A stretch of DNA of 12,798 nucleotides from CAIZGX01 sp044371535. GTDB lineage: Bacteria > Bacteroidota > Bacteroidia > Flavobacteriales_D > Sanyastnellaceae. The notes under the pieces were generated by a model. It ran no database searches and was not told the origin of the DNA. It was given only the letters and a program-made list of their open reading frames with translations. Location: the NCBI GenBank assembly GCA_044371535.1, contig JBILTL010000057.1, positions 1 through 12,798 of the forward strand, given 5' to 3'. Positions 1 to 6,452 of this stretch are shown here, in pieces. The position numbers and the translations under genes are program-made. The stretch's first letter is position 1; the number at the start of each line of letters is the position of its first letter.

Positions 1-11
1 TATCTCCCCTT

Positions 12-88
12 TGGAGCCGGTGGAGGGATTCGAACCCCCGACCAGCTGATTACAAATCAGCTGCTCTGGCCAGCTGAGCTACACCGGC
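12..88 (-). tRNA. tRNA-Thr (anticodon TGT)
   Basis: Read on the minus strand, the sequence folds as a complete cloverleaf. The acceptor stem is GCCGGTG paired with CACCGGC, the D-arm is GCTC...GAGC, the anticodon stem is GCTGA/TCAGC around loop TTTGTAA, and the T-arm contains GGTTCGAATCC. The anticodon is TGT, which reads ACA and other threonine codons. The discriminator is T, and the 3' CCA is encoded in the DNA at 12-14. A consensus promoter lies about 65 bases upstream. In Bacteroidota a tRNA-Thr commonly follows hpf and precedes further tRNAs and tuf; those would lie left of the window. Confidence 0.97.
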
Positions 89-120
89 GTAAAAACGTTT
101 TTAGTGATTCAAAGAACTAC

Positions 121-153
121 AACAAAACACCCCTAATCCGTAAATTAGGGGTG
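121..153 (-). terminator. Rho-independent terminator after hpf
   Basis: A perfect 10-bp stem (CACCCCTAAT at 144-153 and ATTAGGGGTG at 128-137, minus-strand reading) has a 6-base loop. It is followed by TTTTGTTGTAG on the minus strand. It lies about 50 bases after the hpf stop and so fits a terminator for the rpsU/xerC/hpf direction. The first base of the stem directly abuts the -7 box of the tRNA-Thr promoter. Confidence 0.75.
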
Positions 154-184
154 CAAATGTAGTTATTATTTTTACATATCCAAA
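154..184 (-). promoter_or_regulatory. Bacteroidota-type promoter for tRNA-Thr
   Basis: On the minus strand there is TTTG (181-184), a 19-base spacer, and TACATTTG (154-161). This matches the Bacteroidota sigma consensus TTTG-N19-TAnnTTTG at every defined position. The start of transcription would fall a few bases downstream, inside the left arm of the hairpin at 144-153. That would give tRNA-Thr (and any tRNA/tuf genes beyond the window edge) an initiation point separate from hpf. No transcript data support it beyond the motif match. Confidence 0.8.
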
Positions 185-201
185 CTCTAATGCATTTTTT
201 T

Positions 202-492
202 TTACTGCTTTTCCTTATTTTTTTCAATCTGACGCTTCAAAGCATCGACAGCCATATCCGTAGCTTCTTCAAATGTCTTACATTGCTTCTTAGCAAAGAG
301 CTCTGAACCAGGTACTTTCAAAATGATTTCAGCTATTTTATTTTCCTGATCTGCATTTTTGTCTAATCTTAAAATAATTTCAGCTTTATGTATTGCAGGA
401 TGAAAAACACCTAACTTTTTTGTTTTCTCCTCTACGAATTCGACCAACTTTACGTCTGCGTCGAAATGAATGTTTTGAACTGTGATTTGCAT
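202..492 (-). CDS. hpf: Ribosome hibernation-promoting factor, short HPF/RaiA type
   Basis: The 96-residue protein is the length of short HPF (YfiA/RaiA family). It has the expected pattern: an N-terminal beta strand (MQITVQNIHFDAD), a lysine-rich helix, a central beta strand pair (KAEIILRLDKN...NKIAEIILKVPG), and a C-terminal helix with the conserved segment FEEATDMAVDALKRQIEK. The family binds the 30S decoding region when growth stops, blocks mRNA/tRNA binding and promotes inactive ribosomes. There is no C-terminal dimerisation domain as in long HPF. It starts 5 bases after the xerC stop, so the two are almost certainly co-transcribed. A hairpin terminator follows. The coding end runs into an A-rich tract just after the stop. 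Confidence 0.92.
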   Translation of the reverse strand: MQITVQNIHFDADVKLVEFVEEKTKKLGVFHPAIHKAEIILRLDKNADQENKIAEIILKVPGSELFAKKQCKTFEEATDMAVDALKRQIEKNKEKQ

Positions 493-497
493 AGCGA

Positions 498-1388
498 TTA
501 GTTTTTAGGTGATTTGTTTTCTCGTGGGTGTAAATGAGCATGTATACGCTTTAAGCGATCGGTGCTCAAATGAGTATAAATTTGTGTCGCCGCTAAATTA
601 GCGTGACCGAGTATTTCCTTAATGTGATTCAAGTCAGCTCCATTGTTCAACATGTGTGTAGCAAAGCTATGGCGCAGCACGTGGGGGCTTTTTTTCTTTT
701 GAGTAGTAACAAGCGATAGAGAAGACTTTACCCTTCTGTAAAAACTTGATCGGCTTAGGGCTTGACCCTTTTCGTTTTGAAACAATGCAGATTCAGCAGT
801 GTTTGAATGTGATTCTCTCATGTGTCCTCTCAATTTCTGCAGCATATTGCCGTTAACGGGCACATATCGCACTTTGTTTCGCTTCCCTAAAACTTTTATT
901 TGCCCAATTCCAAAATCAACATCTCGATGTTTTAGTCCCATCATTTCTGAAAGACGGATTCCTGTTTCATAAAATAATTGAATAAGCAAAGCATTTTCTT
1001 TCTCTGTTGGAATATCAGTGTCCTCTAACCTATATAAATCAAGGCCTTGCTGTTCTTGCAAAGTTTCAGGAAGGCGAGAGGGGCGTTTAGGCTTGGTGAC
1101 TCCTTTAGCCGGATTGACACTGATTTCTTTTCGTTTGAGTAAGAATCGGAACCAAGCGTTCAGGGCTGATAGTTTACGATGAATGCTTCGTTCAGATATT
1201 TCCTGAATCATCAACTCGCTTATCCAACTGCGCACATGCGTAGAATTGACTGAAGTAATTTCAGCGATTTCGAATTGAAGTAGTATAAATTCTTCGAATT
1301 GACCAATGTCGCTGCGATAGGCAGAGACAGTGTGAACAGAGGATCTCTTTTCGCTAGTTAAATAATCGAAGAATGGAGTGGTGTTCAC
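498..1388 (-). CDS. xerC: Tyrosine site-specific recombinase XerC-like
   Basis: This is a tyrosine recombinase of about 296 residues. An N-terminal SAM-like core-binding domain (FFDYLTSEKRSSVHTVSAY) covers residues 5-90 and a catalytic domain covers about 115-285. All catalytic residues are present (numbering from the GTG start): R145 in TGIRLSEM, K169 in LGKRNKVRY, H236 and R239 in HVLRHSFATH, H262 in LGHANL, and Y271 in IYTH. XerC-type enzymes resolve chromosome dimers at dif. The genomic place between rpsU and hpf is the usual one in Bacteroidota. Start choice: the frame stays open to an ATG at 1433, but those first 15 codons are exactly the rpsU terminator hairpin and its T-tract. I therefore prefer GTG at 1386-1388, which puts the first family-like residues at the N terminus. 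No Shine-Dalgarno is visible. Confidence 0.9.
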   Translation of the reverse strand: MNTTPFFDYLTSEKRSSVHTVSAYRSDIGQFEEFILLQFEIAEITSVNSTHVRSWISELMIQEISERSIHRKLSALNAWFRFLLKRKEISVNPAKGVTKPKRPSRLPETLQEQQGLDLYRLEDTDIPTEKENALLIQLFYETGIRLSEMMGLKHRDVDFGIGQIKVLGKRNKVRYVPVNGNMLQKLRGHMRESHSNTAESALFQNEKGQALSRSSFYRRVKSSLSLVTTQKKKSPHVLRHSFATHMLNNGADLNHIKEILGHANLAATQIYTHLSTDRLKRIHAHLHPRENKSPKN

Positions 1389-1392
1389 TTGG

Positions 1393-1430
1393 TGAAAATA
1401 AAAAAGGTCTTGGGATAACCCAAGACCTTT
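1393..1430 (-). terminator. Strong Rho-independent terminator after rpsU
   Basis: On the minus strand, AAAGGTCTTGGG, a 4-base loop TTAT and CCCAAGACCTTT form a perfect 12-bp stem (1403-1414 with 1419-1430). TTTATTTTC follows. It lies about 20 bases after the rpsU stop and ends just before the preferred GTG start of xerC. It probably limits read-through from the highly expressed rpsU into xerC/hpf. Confidence 0.88.
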
Positions 1431-1451
1431 CATAAATATTGTTCAATTCAA

Positions 1452-1646
1452 TTAAGAATTCTCTTCGCGCTTCATTGCAGCAATGTAAACAGCATGTTTG
1501 ATTTCGTCACGACGACGAACACTTTTCTTAGTGAATTGTTGACGAGCACGCAATTCTTTAACAACACCAGTTCTTTCAAATTTCTTTTTGAACTTCTTAA
1601 GTGCTTTGTCGATGCTTTCGCCTTCTTTTACTGGAATAATTAACAT
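1452..1646 (-). CDS. rpsU: 30S ribosomal protein bS21
   Basis: This 64-residue, highly basic protein has the bS21 signature: a start MLIIPVKEGESIDKALKKFK, a central helix KKKFERTGVVKELRAR, and a C-terminal RRRDEIKHAVY tail. bS21 sits at the platform of the 30S subunit near the 16S rRNA 3' end. In Bacteroidota, bS21 with bS18 and bS6 is reported to sequester the anti-Shine-Dalgarno tail, with a tyrosine near position 54 involved (recalled literature). This protein has Tyr54. The untranslated leader (about 20-25 bases, AAAGAAACAGAAAAGAC before ATG) has no GGAGG-like element. Its own consensus promoter lies upstream and a 12-bp hairpin terminator follows, so it can be a monocistronic unit. Confidence 0.97.
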   Translation of the reverse strand: MLIIPVKEGESIDKALKKFKKKFERTGVVKELRARQQFTKKSVRRRDEIKHAVYIAAMKREENS

Positions 1647-1673
1647 GTCTTTTCTGTTTCTTTAATTGGGCGA

Positions 1674-1704
1674 CAAAAGTAATGAACTTTTTTGATTATC
1701 CAAA
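1674..1704 (-). promoter_or_regulatory. Bacteroidota-type promoter for rpsU
   Basis: On the minus strand, TTTG (1701-1704), a 19-base spacer and TACTTTTG (1674-1681) match TTTG-N19-TAnnTTTG completely. The -33 element begins only 2 bases after the acyl-CoA dehydrogenase stop, with no terminator between. rpsU may therefore also receive read-through. The predicted leader is about 20-25 bases. Confidence 0.8.
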
Positions 1705-1706
1705 TC

Positions 1707-2846
1707 TTATTTAAGAATTTCTCTAGAAATTACTAATTTTTGAATTTCAGAGGTTCCTTCACCAATGGTGCAAAGCTTTGAATCGCGGTAGAACTTCTCA
1801 ACTGGAAAGTCTTTCGTATAACCATAACCACCAAAAATCTGAACGGCTTCTGTTGCTACTCGCACGGCTACTTCAGAAGCGTAATACTTCGCCATAGCTG
1901 ATTCTTTGGTGAGTTTCTTTTTGCTGTTTTTTAAGTGTGCAGCTTGCAGAAGAAGCAATTCCGCAGCTTCAATGTCGGTGCTCATATCTGCAATTTTAAA
2001 TGCGATGGCTTGAAATTGAGAAATTGGTTTGCCGAATTGTTCTCTTTCTTTCGAATATTGAACAGCAGCTTCATAAGCGCCTTTAGCAATACCAAGCGAA
2101 AGTGCGCCGATACTGATTCTTCCTCCATCTAATATTTTCATGGCTTGAACGAATCCATCTCCAACTTTCCCTAAAATCTGACTTTCGTGAATGTGGCAGT
2201 CTTCGAAAATAAGTTCAGCAGTCTCCGAAGCTCGCATTCCTAATTTGTTTTCCTTCTTTCCTCCGCGGAAACCAGGGGTGTTTCTTTCAACAATGAACGC
2301 TGTGATTCCATGAGAATCGAGAAGGTCACCTGTACGCACAAGCACTACAGCAACTTCACTACTAATACCGTGTGTAATCCAGTTCTTAGTTCCGTTGATT
2401 ACCCAATATTCGCCGTCCTTAACAGCAGTGCACTTCATGCGCATAGCATCTGAACCTGTGTTTGCTTCGGTTAATCCCCAGGCACCAACCCATTCACCCG
2501 ATGCTAACTTCGGAAGGTATTTTTGTTTTTGTTCTTCGTTTCCGAATTCTAAAATGTGATTCGTGCAAAGTGAATTATGCGCAGCAACGCTCAAACCAAT
2601 AGAGCCGCAAACTTTAGATATTTCAACGATACATGAGATGTATTCGTAGTACCCTAATCCGGCTCCACCATAAGCTGAAGGCACAAGCACGCCCATAAGG
2701 CCAAGCTCACCCATCTTTTGGAATAATTCTTTTGGGAAAATTTGTTCTTCGTCCCAGTGCATGACGTTCGGTCTGATTTCTTTTTCAGCGAAGTCACGAA
2801 CCATTTGCGAGATCATTGCTTCGCTTTCTTCTTGTTTGAAGTTCAT
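1707..2846 (-). CDS. Acyl-CoA dehydrogenase (short-chain/butyryl type)
   Basis: At 379 residues this is the standard length for an FAD-dependent acyl-CoA dehydrogenase, which makes trans-2-enoyl-CoA in fatty-acid or branched amino-acid breakdown and passes electrons to ETF. The N-terminal helical domain covers about 1-120, the beta domain carries the signature GAWGLTEANTGSDA (about 127-140), and the C-terminal helical domain carries QFGKPISQFQAIAFKIADM and FGGYGYTKDFPVEKFYRD. The catalytic base is E363 in IGEGTSEIQ, the position used by short- and medium-chain enzymes. Exact chain-length preference cannot be read from sequence alone. It starts 18 bases after the apt stop and is probably co-transcribed with it. 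The link between adenine salvage and acyl-CoA oxidation looks positional rather than functional. Confidence 0.95.
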   Translation of the reverse strand: MNFKQEESEAMISQMVRDFAEKEIRPNVMHWDEEQIFPKELFQKMGELGLMGVLVPSAYGGAGLGYYEYISCIVEISKVCGSIGLSVAAHNSLCTNHILEFGNEEQKQKYLPKLASGEWVGAWGLTEANTGSDAMRMKCTAVKDGEYWVINGTKNWITHGISSEVAVVLVRTGDLLDSHGITAFIVERNTPGFRGGKKENKLGMRASETAELIFEDCHIHESQILGKVGDGFVQAMKILDGGRISIGALSLGIAKGAYEAAVQYSKEREQFGKPISQFQAIAFKIADMSTDIEAAELLLLQAAHLKNSKKKLTKESAMAKYYASEVAVRVATEAVQIFGGYGYTKDFPVEKFYRDSKLCTIGEGTSEIQKLVISREILK

Positions 2847-2864
2847 GGTGTAGTTATTCTTTTT

Positions 2865-3398
2865 TTAATACTGTGCAAAAGTATGGATGTCGACGTTATT
2901 CAAACCAATGATTTCTCTTCCATTTAGAAAATTTAATTCCATAAGGAAGGAGAAAGCCACGAGTTGAGCACCCGTGCTTTGAATAAGCTGCGCAGCGGCA
3001 TTAGCTGTCCCCCCTGTAGCAAGCACATCGTCATGCAGAACCACGCGGTCGTTTGAAGTTAATGCTGTTTTTTGAATTTCAATTTCAGCACTACCATATT
3101 CGAGCGAATACGAGATGCCGCTTACTTCGCCTGGAAGCTTACCCTTTTTACGAATGCAAACAAACGGAATGTTTAGTTCCAAGGCCAAAGGCATGCCAAG
3201 AAGAAAACCTCTACTTTCCATTGCTACTAGGGCTGTGGGATTGTGCGGACGCAGTGCTTCTGCCATTTCAGAAACAAGCTCTTTGACTAATTCAGAATGG
3301 CGAAATAGCGGAAGAATATCTTTGAAAATTATTCCTTCAATAGGGAAATTAGGGATGTCGATAATGAGTTCACGGACTCTTTCCTGTAGTGTTTGCAT
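2865..3398 (-). CDS. apt: Adenine phosphoribosyltransferase
   Basis: This cytoplasmic enzyme of about 177 residues (E. coli Apt is 183) makes AMP from adenine and PRPP. The family N terminus is present (DIPNFPIEGIIFKDILPLF), as are the substrate loop VAMESRGFLLG, CIRKKGKLPGEVS, and the PRPP-binding loop VVLHDDVLATGGTA at about residues 119-132. The frame can be opened further to a TTG at 3419, but the ATG at 3396-3398 gives the expected family N terminus, so I use it. Even so, the start lies 29 bases inside the 3' end of the upstream helix-hairpin-helix gene. This argues for one transcript and possibly coupled translation. Confidence 0.95.
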   Translation of the reverse strand: MQTLQERVRELIIDIPNFPIEGIIFKDILPLFRHSELVKELVSEMAEALRPHNPTALVAMESRGFLLGMPLALELNIPFVCIRKKGKLPGEVSGISYSLEYGSAEIEIQKTALTSNDRVVLHDDVLATGGTANAAAQLIQSTGAQLVAFSFLMELNFLNGREIIGLNNVDIHTFAQY

Positions 3399-4029
3399 AA
3401 GATTGAAAATCCTTTGCAAGATAAGGCTTTAGTTTGTCTTTCGTTTCGTTAGCGATTGCTATTATTTTTTCGAATTCATCTTGGTTTTTAAGTGGGCCAT
3501 TGTTTTTAATGAAGAGCGCAATCGCCTTTGCCTCTTTGTAGCTCAGGTAGGGGTGAAGGGCTAATTCCTCTTCCGTTTTGGTGTTAATTCCAATGGGGAG
3601 AATAAGACCAGTATTCACTTTCAGCATTGGGTGAATTCGCTCGAAAATATTTTCAGGAAAGTTGTAAATTTCAAGAAGTTGAAAGCTGTTTGCGTATCCA
3701 CCAAGTTGTTTCCGGTAAAGAAGGATTTTTGAAATTAAGTAAGCAGGGATTTTTAATTTGACTAGGTCTGCAGAGTCTGCAGAGTTTATTTCGATAATTG
3801 AAATTTGATCTTTTGGTAATTGCTTTTGTTGCGCTGCGAATGAAGTGTCAGGCAAGCTCTTAGAAAGGGTGTCGTATTGAAATACTATGCTGCTTGTTGG
3901 GGAGTAAAACGCAGCAATCTCCTTGTAGGTTAAATAGAATGCGGCGAGAGAAATCCATATTAAAATACTTACTCGTTGATCTCTTGAAAGCACTTGGTTT
4001 TTCATGCGTTTTTTATTTTCAAAATTCAT
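3370..4029 (-). CDS. Membrane-anchored helix-hairpin-helix protein (ComEA-like)
   Basis: The protein has about 219 residues. A short basic N terminus is followed by one hydrophobic segment (ILIWISLAAFYLTY), a low-complexity linker of about 50 residues, and two helix-hairpin-helix units. The first covers roughly EINSADSADLVKLKIPAY to LLEIYNF, with ILLYRKQLGGY. The second covers roughly GINTKTEEELALHPYLSY to FEKI, with AKAIALFIKNNGPLKN. Such modules bind DNA non-specifically, and ComEA uses one in DNA uptake. Whether this protein does so is unknown. The frame extends to a TTG at 4050, but the first ATG is at 4029, and a second ATG at 4005 leaves 10 residues before the membrane segment and is equally plausible. 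The gene overlaps the apt start. The 149 bases upstream, to the lectin gene, hold no clear terminator or consensus promoter. Confidence 0.82.
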   Translation of the reverse strand: MNFENKKRMKNQVLSRDQRVSILIWISLAAFYLTYKEIAAFYSPTSSIVFQYDTLSKSLPDTSFAAQQKQLPKDQISIIEINSADSADLVKLKIPAYLISKILLYRKQLGGYANSFQLLEIYNFPENIFERIHPMLKVNTGLILPIGINTKTEEELALHPYLSYKEAKAIALFIKNNGPLKNQDEFEKIIAIANETKDKLKPYLAKDFQSYANTTGKSP

Positions 4030-4178
4030 TTTTGAAAAACAAAAAGGCAAAATAAACTTATGCTAAATGAGAATAAAATGAATGAATCAGGATTGTTGAA
4101 TTTGCCTCTTTTCCTTGAAAGCACAGGCTGAAGGAACAATATGTTTGTTATGCTGAAAAATCAAATAAACTTTAGGAG

Positions 4179-6413
4179 TTATCTCGATAAAACGATGTGT
4201 CCATAGATAATTTCGTCGTTGCCAAATTTTGATTTGTACAAGATCTTATAGGCGTATGCACCATTAGGCGCAAAGTAGTCACCTCCGCGAACATTTCCTG
4301 TCCAGAAAAAGTTCTGTTTATTACCTTCGAAAATAGGTTCTCCCCAACGATCGAATACCGTAATTTCAATTACCTCAAGTTCATCAAATACGGGAAACCA
4401 AACATCATTTACGCCGTCGTTGTTTGGAGTAAAACTGTTAGGAACGAATAGGGTGAATTCACATTTTTCATAAATGATTTCAATGTTTTCCGTTCTTGTT
4501 CCACAGTAATTTGTAGCAATTAACGTGTATGTTCCAGTCACGGTTGGAGTTATGGAAGACATTGTTTCCGAAGTACTCCAGCTAAATGTCTCAGCTAGGT
4601 TTTCTCCTGCATTCAGGGTAATAGGCAAGTCAGAGCAATGAGTAATAGAATCCGGAAGGACATCCAAAGGCGCGAAGTCTATTGAAATGTCAATGCTGTC
4701 AAGGGAAATACATACACCGTCATTTACGATCACATTGTAATTTCCTGGAGCGCTAACAGGCAGAAGTGTAGAAAAGGCACCTGTATTCCAAGTTCCAGGT
4801 GCACCTGCGTCAAGACTTAAAACGGTTCCTTCACAGATGGTTGTGTCATTTCCTAAAGATACAATTGGAGGGAATTGAAATGTAATATTTACAGTGTCAG
4901 AACTGATGCAGCCAAGTGTGCTTAGTGTTTGATGATAACTGCCTGAAGTGGTTGTCGTAATTTGATTCGAGATACCTCCGACGCTCCAAAGACCTGTCAA
5001 GTTTGAGTTTATTGTTGCAGTTTCAGAAATGCACAAGAACTGATCTTGGCCAAGATACAGGGTTGGCGGAGAAACTTCGTAAGCGATAATGCTTTCAGCA
5101 ATAGAGCAAAAGTCATTGAAAAGAAGAACGGAATAATTTCCGCCAGAACCAACAGTAAGGGTTGGAGATACAGACCCGTCAATTGCCCAACTGAATGCCG
5201 TCGCGTTCGAAAGTGGGTCAAGAACAATACTTTCCCCAGTACAGAAGTAGACACTGTCAGACCATGTCGCAACAGGGTATATCAATTCAGAAATATTAAC
5301 GATGTCACTCACACTGCAGTTGCCGTTGAACGCAGTGTAGGTATAGGCTCCCGCACCCGAAACAGAGGGTGCTGTAGTGGTTTGCCCACTAAAAATGGCC
5401 CCCGTATTGGTCGACCATATCATGTTTGTATATGTCCCACTAACTTGAGCGTTCAACGTAAGTACAGCGTTATCACAAACAACAGTATCTGCCGGAACAG
5501 TAATAACCGGATAAGATAGCGTAGTGGCTAGAACAGAGTACTGGTGCGGGATGCCGCAAAAGTCTGAGTATGAAACAGTGAATGTCGTATCTGAATCAAG
5601 AATGGCATTTATGGTTCCTGAATTTGGATTGTCGATTATTCCGGCAGGCTCCCATTGAATGTTAGAGGCCGCATTAGACGGAGCGTTTAGAGTAAGTATT
5701 CCTCCTTCGCAAGTGGGTTGCGGAGGAACAAGTGGATTGACATTGCTTGGGAGACATACGGTTTGTAAATTATTCAAACCTCCAGTGCTTCCTGCGAATC
5801 CGTAATAAACGATAGGGTTTCCTAAAAATATAGAGTTGACCATGTCAATGGTTGCGCTCAATCGAAGATTACAATCGAAATAACAACTGAATGTCATCGT
5901 AGGCGCGTCCCAAACCATGCGTACTTGGTGACTTGAATTGTCTTCAATATTCGCATTAGTTGCATTTGCTTGGACAGGCCCCGCGATGTTATTTGCTGAA
6001 GTGTGATTCACACTTCCGTTTTTCAAAAATGCAATGTGGTCATACCACGGGTCATTGTTTGGACTGCCGTTGGTATAAGAGTCAAATTCAACCGCAAAAC
6101 CAACAGGAATTCCTTCAAAACCCATTCCACCTCCGCCAATTCCAAGTACGCTGGTGCCCGTGGGTTGTAGAATGAAACAGTTGCCATCAGCACCACCATC
6201 ATTAGCACCAAAACTCATAGTGAAATTGAGGTCAAAACTCTGCGTTAAATCAATTGTAGATGTTGCCCAAACGGAACCTAGTTGGGTGTTAACAGGAGGA
6301 GTGAGCGTGAAGCAATTACCGCCAGTAGAAAAAGCACTCCCGTTCGTGACAAATTGCCCGAATGATGTTATGGTGATAAATACAAAAAGCAGCACAGCAA
6401 GCATTGTACGCAT
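4179..6413 (-). CDS. Secreted L-type lectin/Ig-repeat protein with T9SS type B C-terminal domain
   Basis: The protein has 744 residues. A signal peptide (1-20, ending TSFGQ) is followed by an L-type (legume-like) lectin domain at about 21-222. That domain has GGADGNCFILQ, GGGMGFEGIPVGFAVEFD, and NNDPWYDHIAF, whose acidic/Asn/His residues match the metal-site region of the family. Six Ig-like repeats run from about 230 to 645, each with a Cys, a Trp and a second Cys (C235/W254/C286, C313/W333/C366, C391/W409/C436, C461/W476/C502, C527/W542/C568, C593/W612/C637). The last 90 residues are the gliding-motility (CHU_C) domain, with LFVPNSFTPNNDGVND and FDRWGEPIF. That domain directs export by the type IX secretion system and surface attachment. 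The likely role is a cell-surface adhesin or glycan binder; the ligand is unknown. It starts 39 bases after ansA. Confidence 0.9.
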   Translation of the reverse strand: MRTMLAVLLFVFITITSFGQFVTNGSAFSTGGNCFTLTPPVNTQLGSVWATSTIDLTQSFDLNFTMSFGANDGGADGNCFILQPTGTSVLGIGGGGMGFEGIPVGFAVEFDSYTNGSPNNDPWYDHIAFLKNGSVNHTSANNIAGPVQANATNANIEDNSSHQVRMVWDAPTMTFSCYFDCNLRLSATIDMVNSIFLGNPIVYYGFAGSTGGLNNLQTVCLPSNVNPLVPPQPTCEGGILTLNAPSNAASNIQWEPAGIIDNPNSGTINAILDSDTTFTVSYSDFCGIPHQYSVLATTLSYPVITVPADTVVCDNAVLTLNAQVSGTYTNMIWSTNTGAIFSGQTTTAPSVSGAGAYTYTAFNGNCSVSDIVNISELIYPVATWSDSVYFCTGESIVLDPLSNATAFSWAIDGSVSPTLTVGSGGNYSVLLFNDFCSIAESIIAYEVSPPTLYLGQDQFLCISETATINSNLTGLWSVGGISNQITTTTSGSYHQTLSTLGCISSDTVNITFQFPPIVSLGNDTTICEGTVLSLDAGAPGTWNTGAFSTLLPVSAPGNYNVIVNDGVCISLDSIDISIDFAPLDVLPDSITHCSDLPITLNAGENLAETFSWSTSETMSSITPTVTGTYTLIATNYCGTRTENIEIIYEKCEFTLFVPNSFTPNNDGVNDVWFPVFDELEVIEITVFDRWGEPIFEGNKQNFFWTGNVRGGDYFAPNGAYAYKILYKSKFGNDEIIYGHIVLSR

Positions 6414-6417
6414 TCCA

Positions 6418-6448
6418 CGAAAGTACGAATCAATTTTTAAATCACATA
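6418..6448 (-). promoter_or_regulatory. Possible weak promoter for the lectin/T9SS gene
   Basis: On the minus strand, TATG (6445-6448), a 19-base spacer and TACTTTCG (6418-6425) each differ by one base from TTTG and TAnnTTTG. The -7 box ends 4 bases before the ATG, so a transcript from here would be almost leaderless. The alternative is read-through from ansA. Confidence 0.35.
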
Positions 6449-6452
6449 CTAA

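Noticed and set aside
91..102. Palindrome AAAAACGTTTTT just upstream of tRNA-Thr
   Set aside because: It lies in the tRNA 5' leader that RNase P removes; a 12-base AT-rich palindrome is easily expected by chance and has no second copy here.
3399..3419. TTG-initiated extension of apt adding seven residues
   Set aside because: The extension is not family-like and lengthens the overlap with the upstream gene; ATG at 3398 gives the expected N terminus.
3767..3784. Two perfect copies of TCTGCAGAG in the HhH gene
   Set aside because: It encodes Ser-Ala-Asp twice inside a normal-length HhH motif; two copies of a 9-mer are not a repeat array and no frame change results.
4030..4178. Gap between the lectin gene and the HhH gene, checked for a small RNA, terminator or promoter
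   Set aside because: No stable hairpin with a T-tract and no full TTTG-N19-TAnnTTTG match was found; the best boxes (TTATTTTG, TAAGTTTA) are imperfect and lack a good -33 partner.
5046..5519. 157-codon open frame on the plus strand inside the lectin gene
   Set aside because: It is antisense to the well-supported lectin repeats, has basic low-complexity composition and no recognisable domain; it is a shadow frame.
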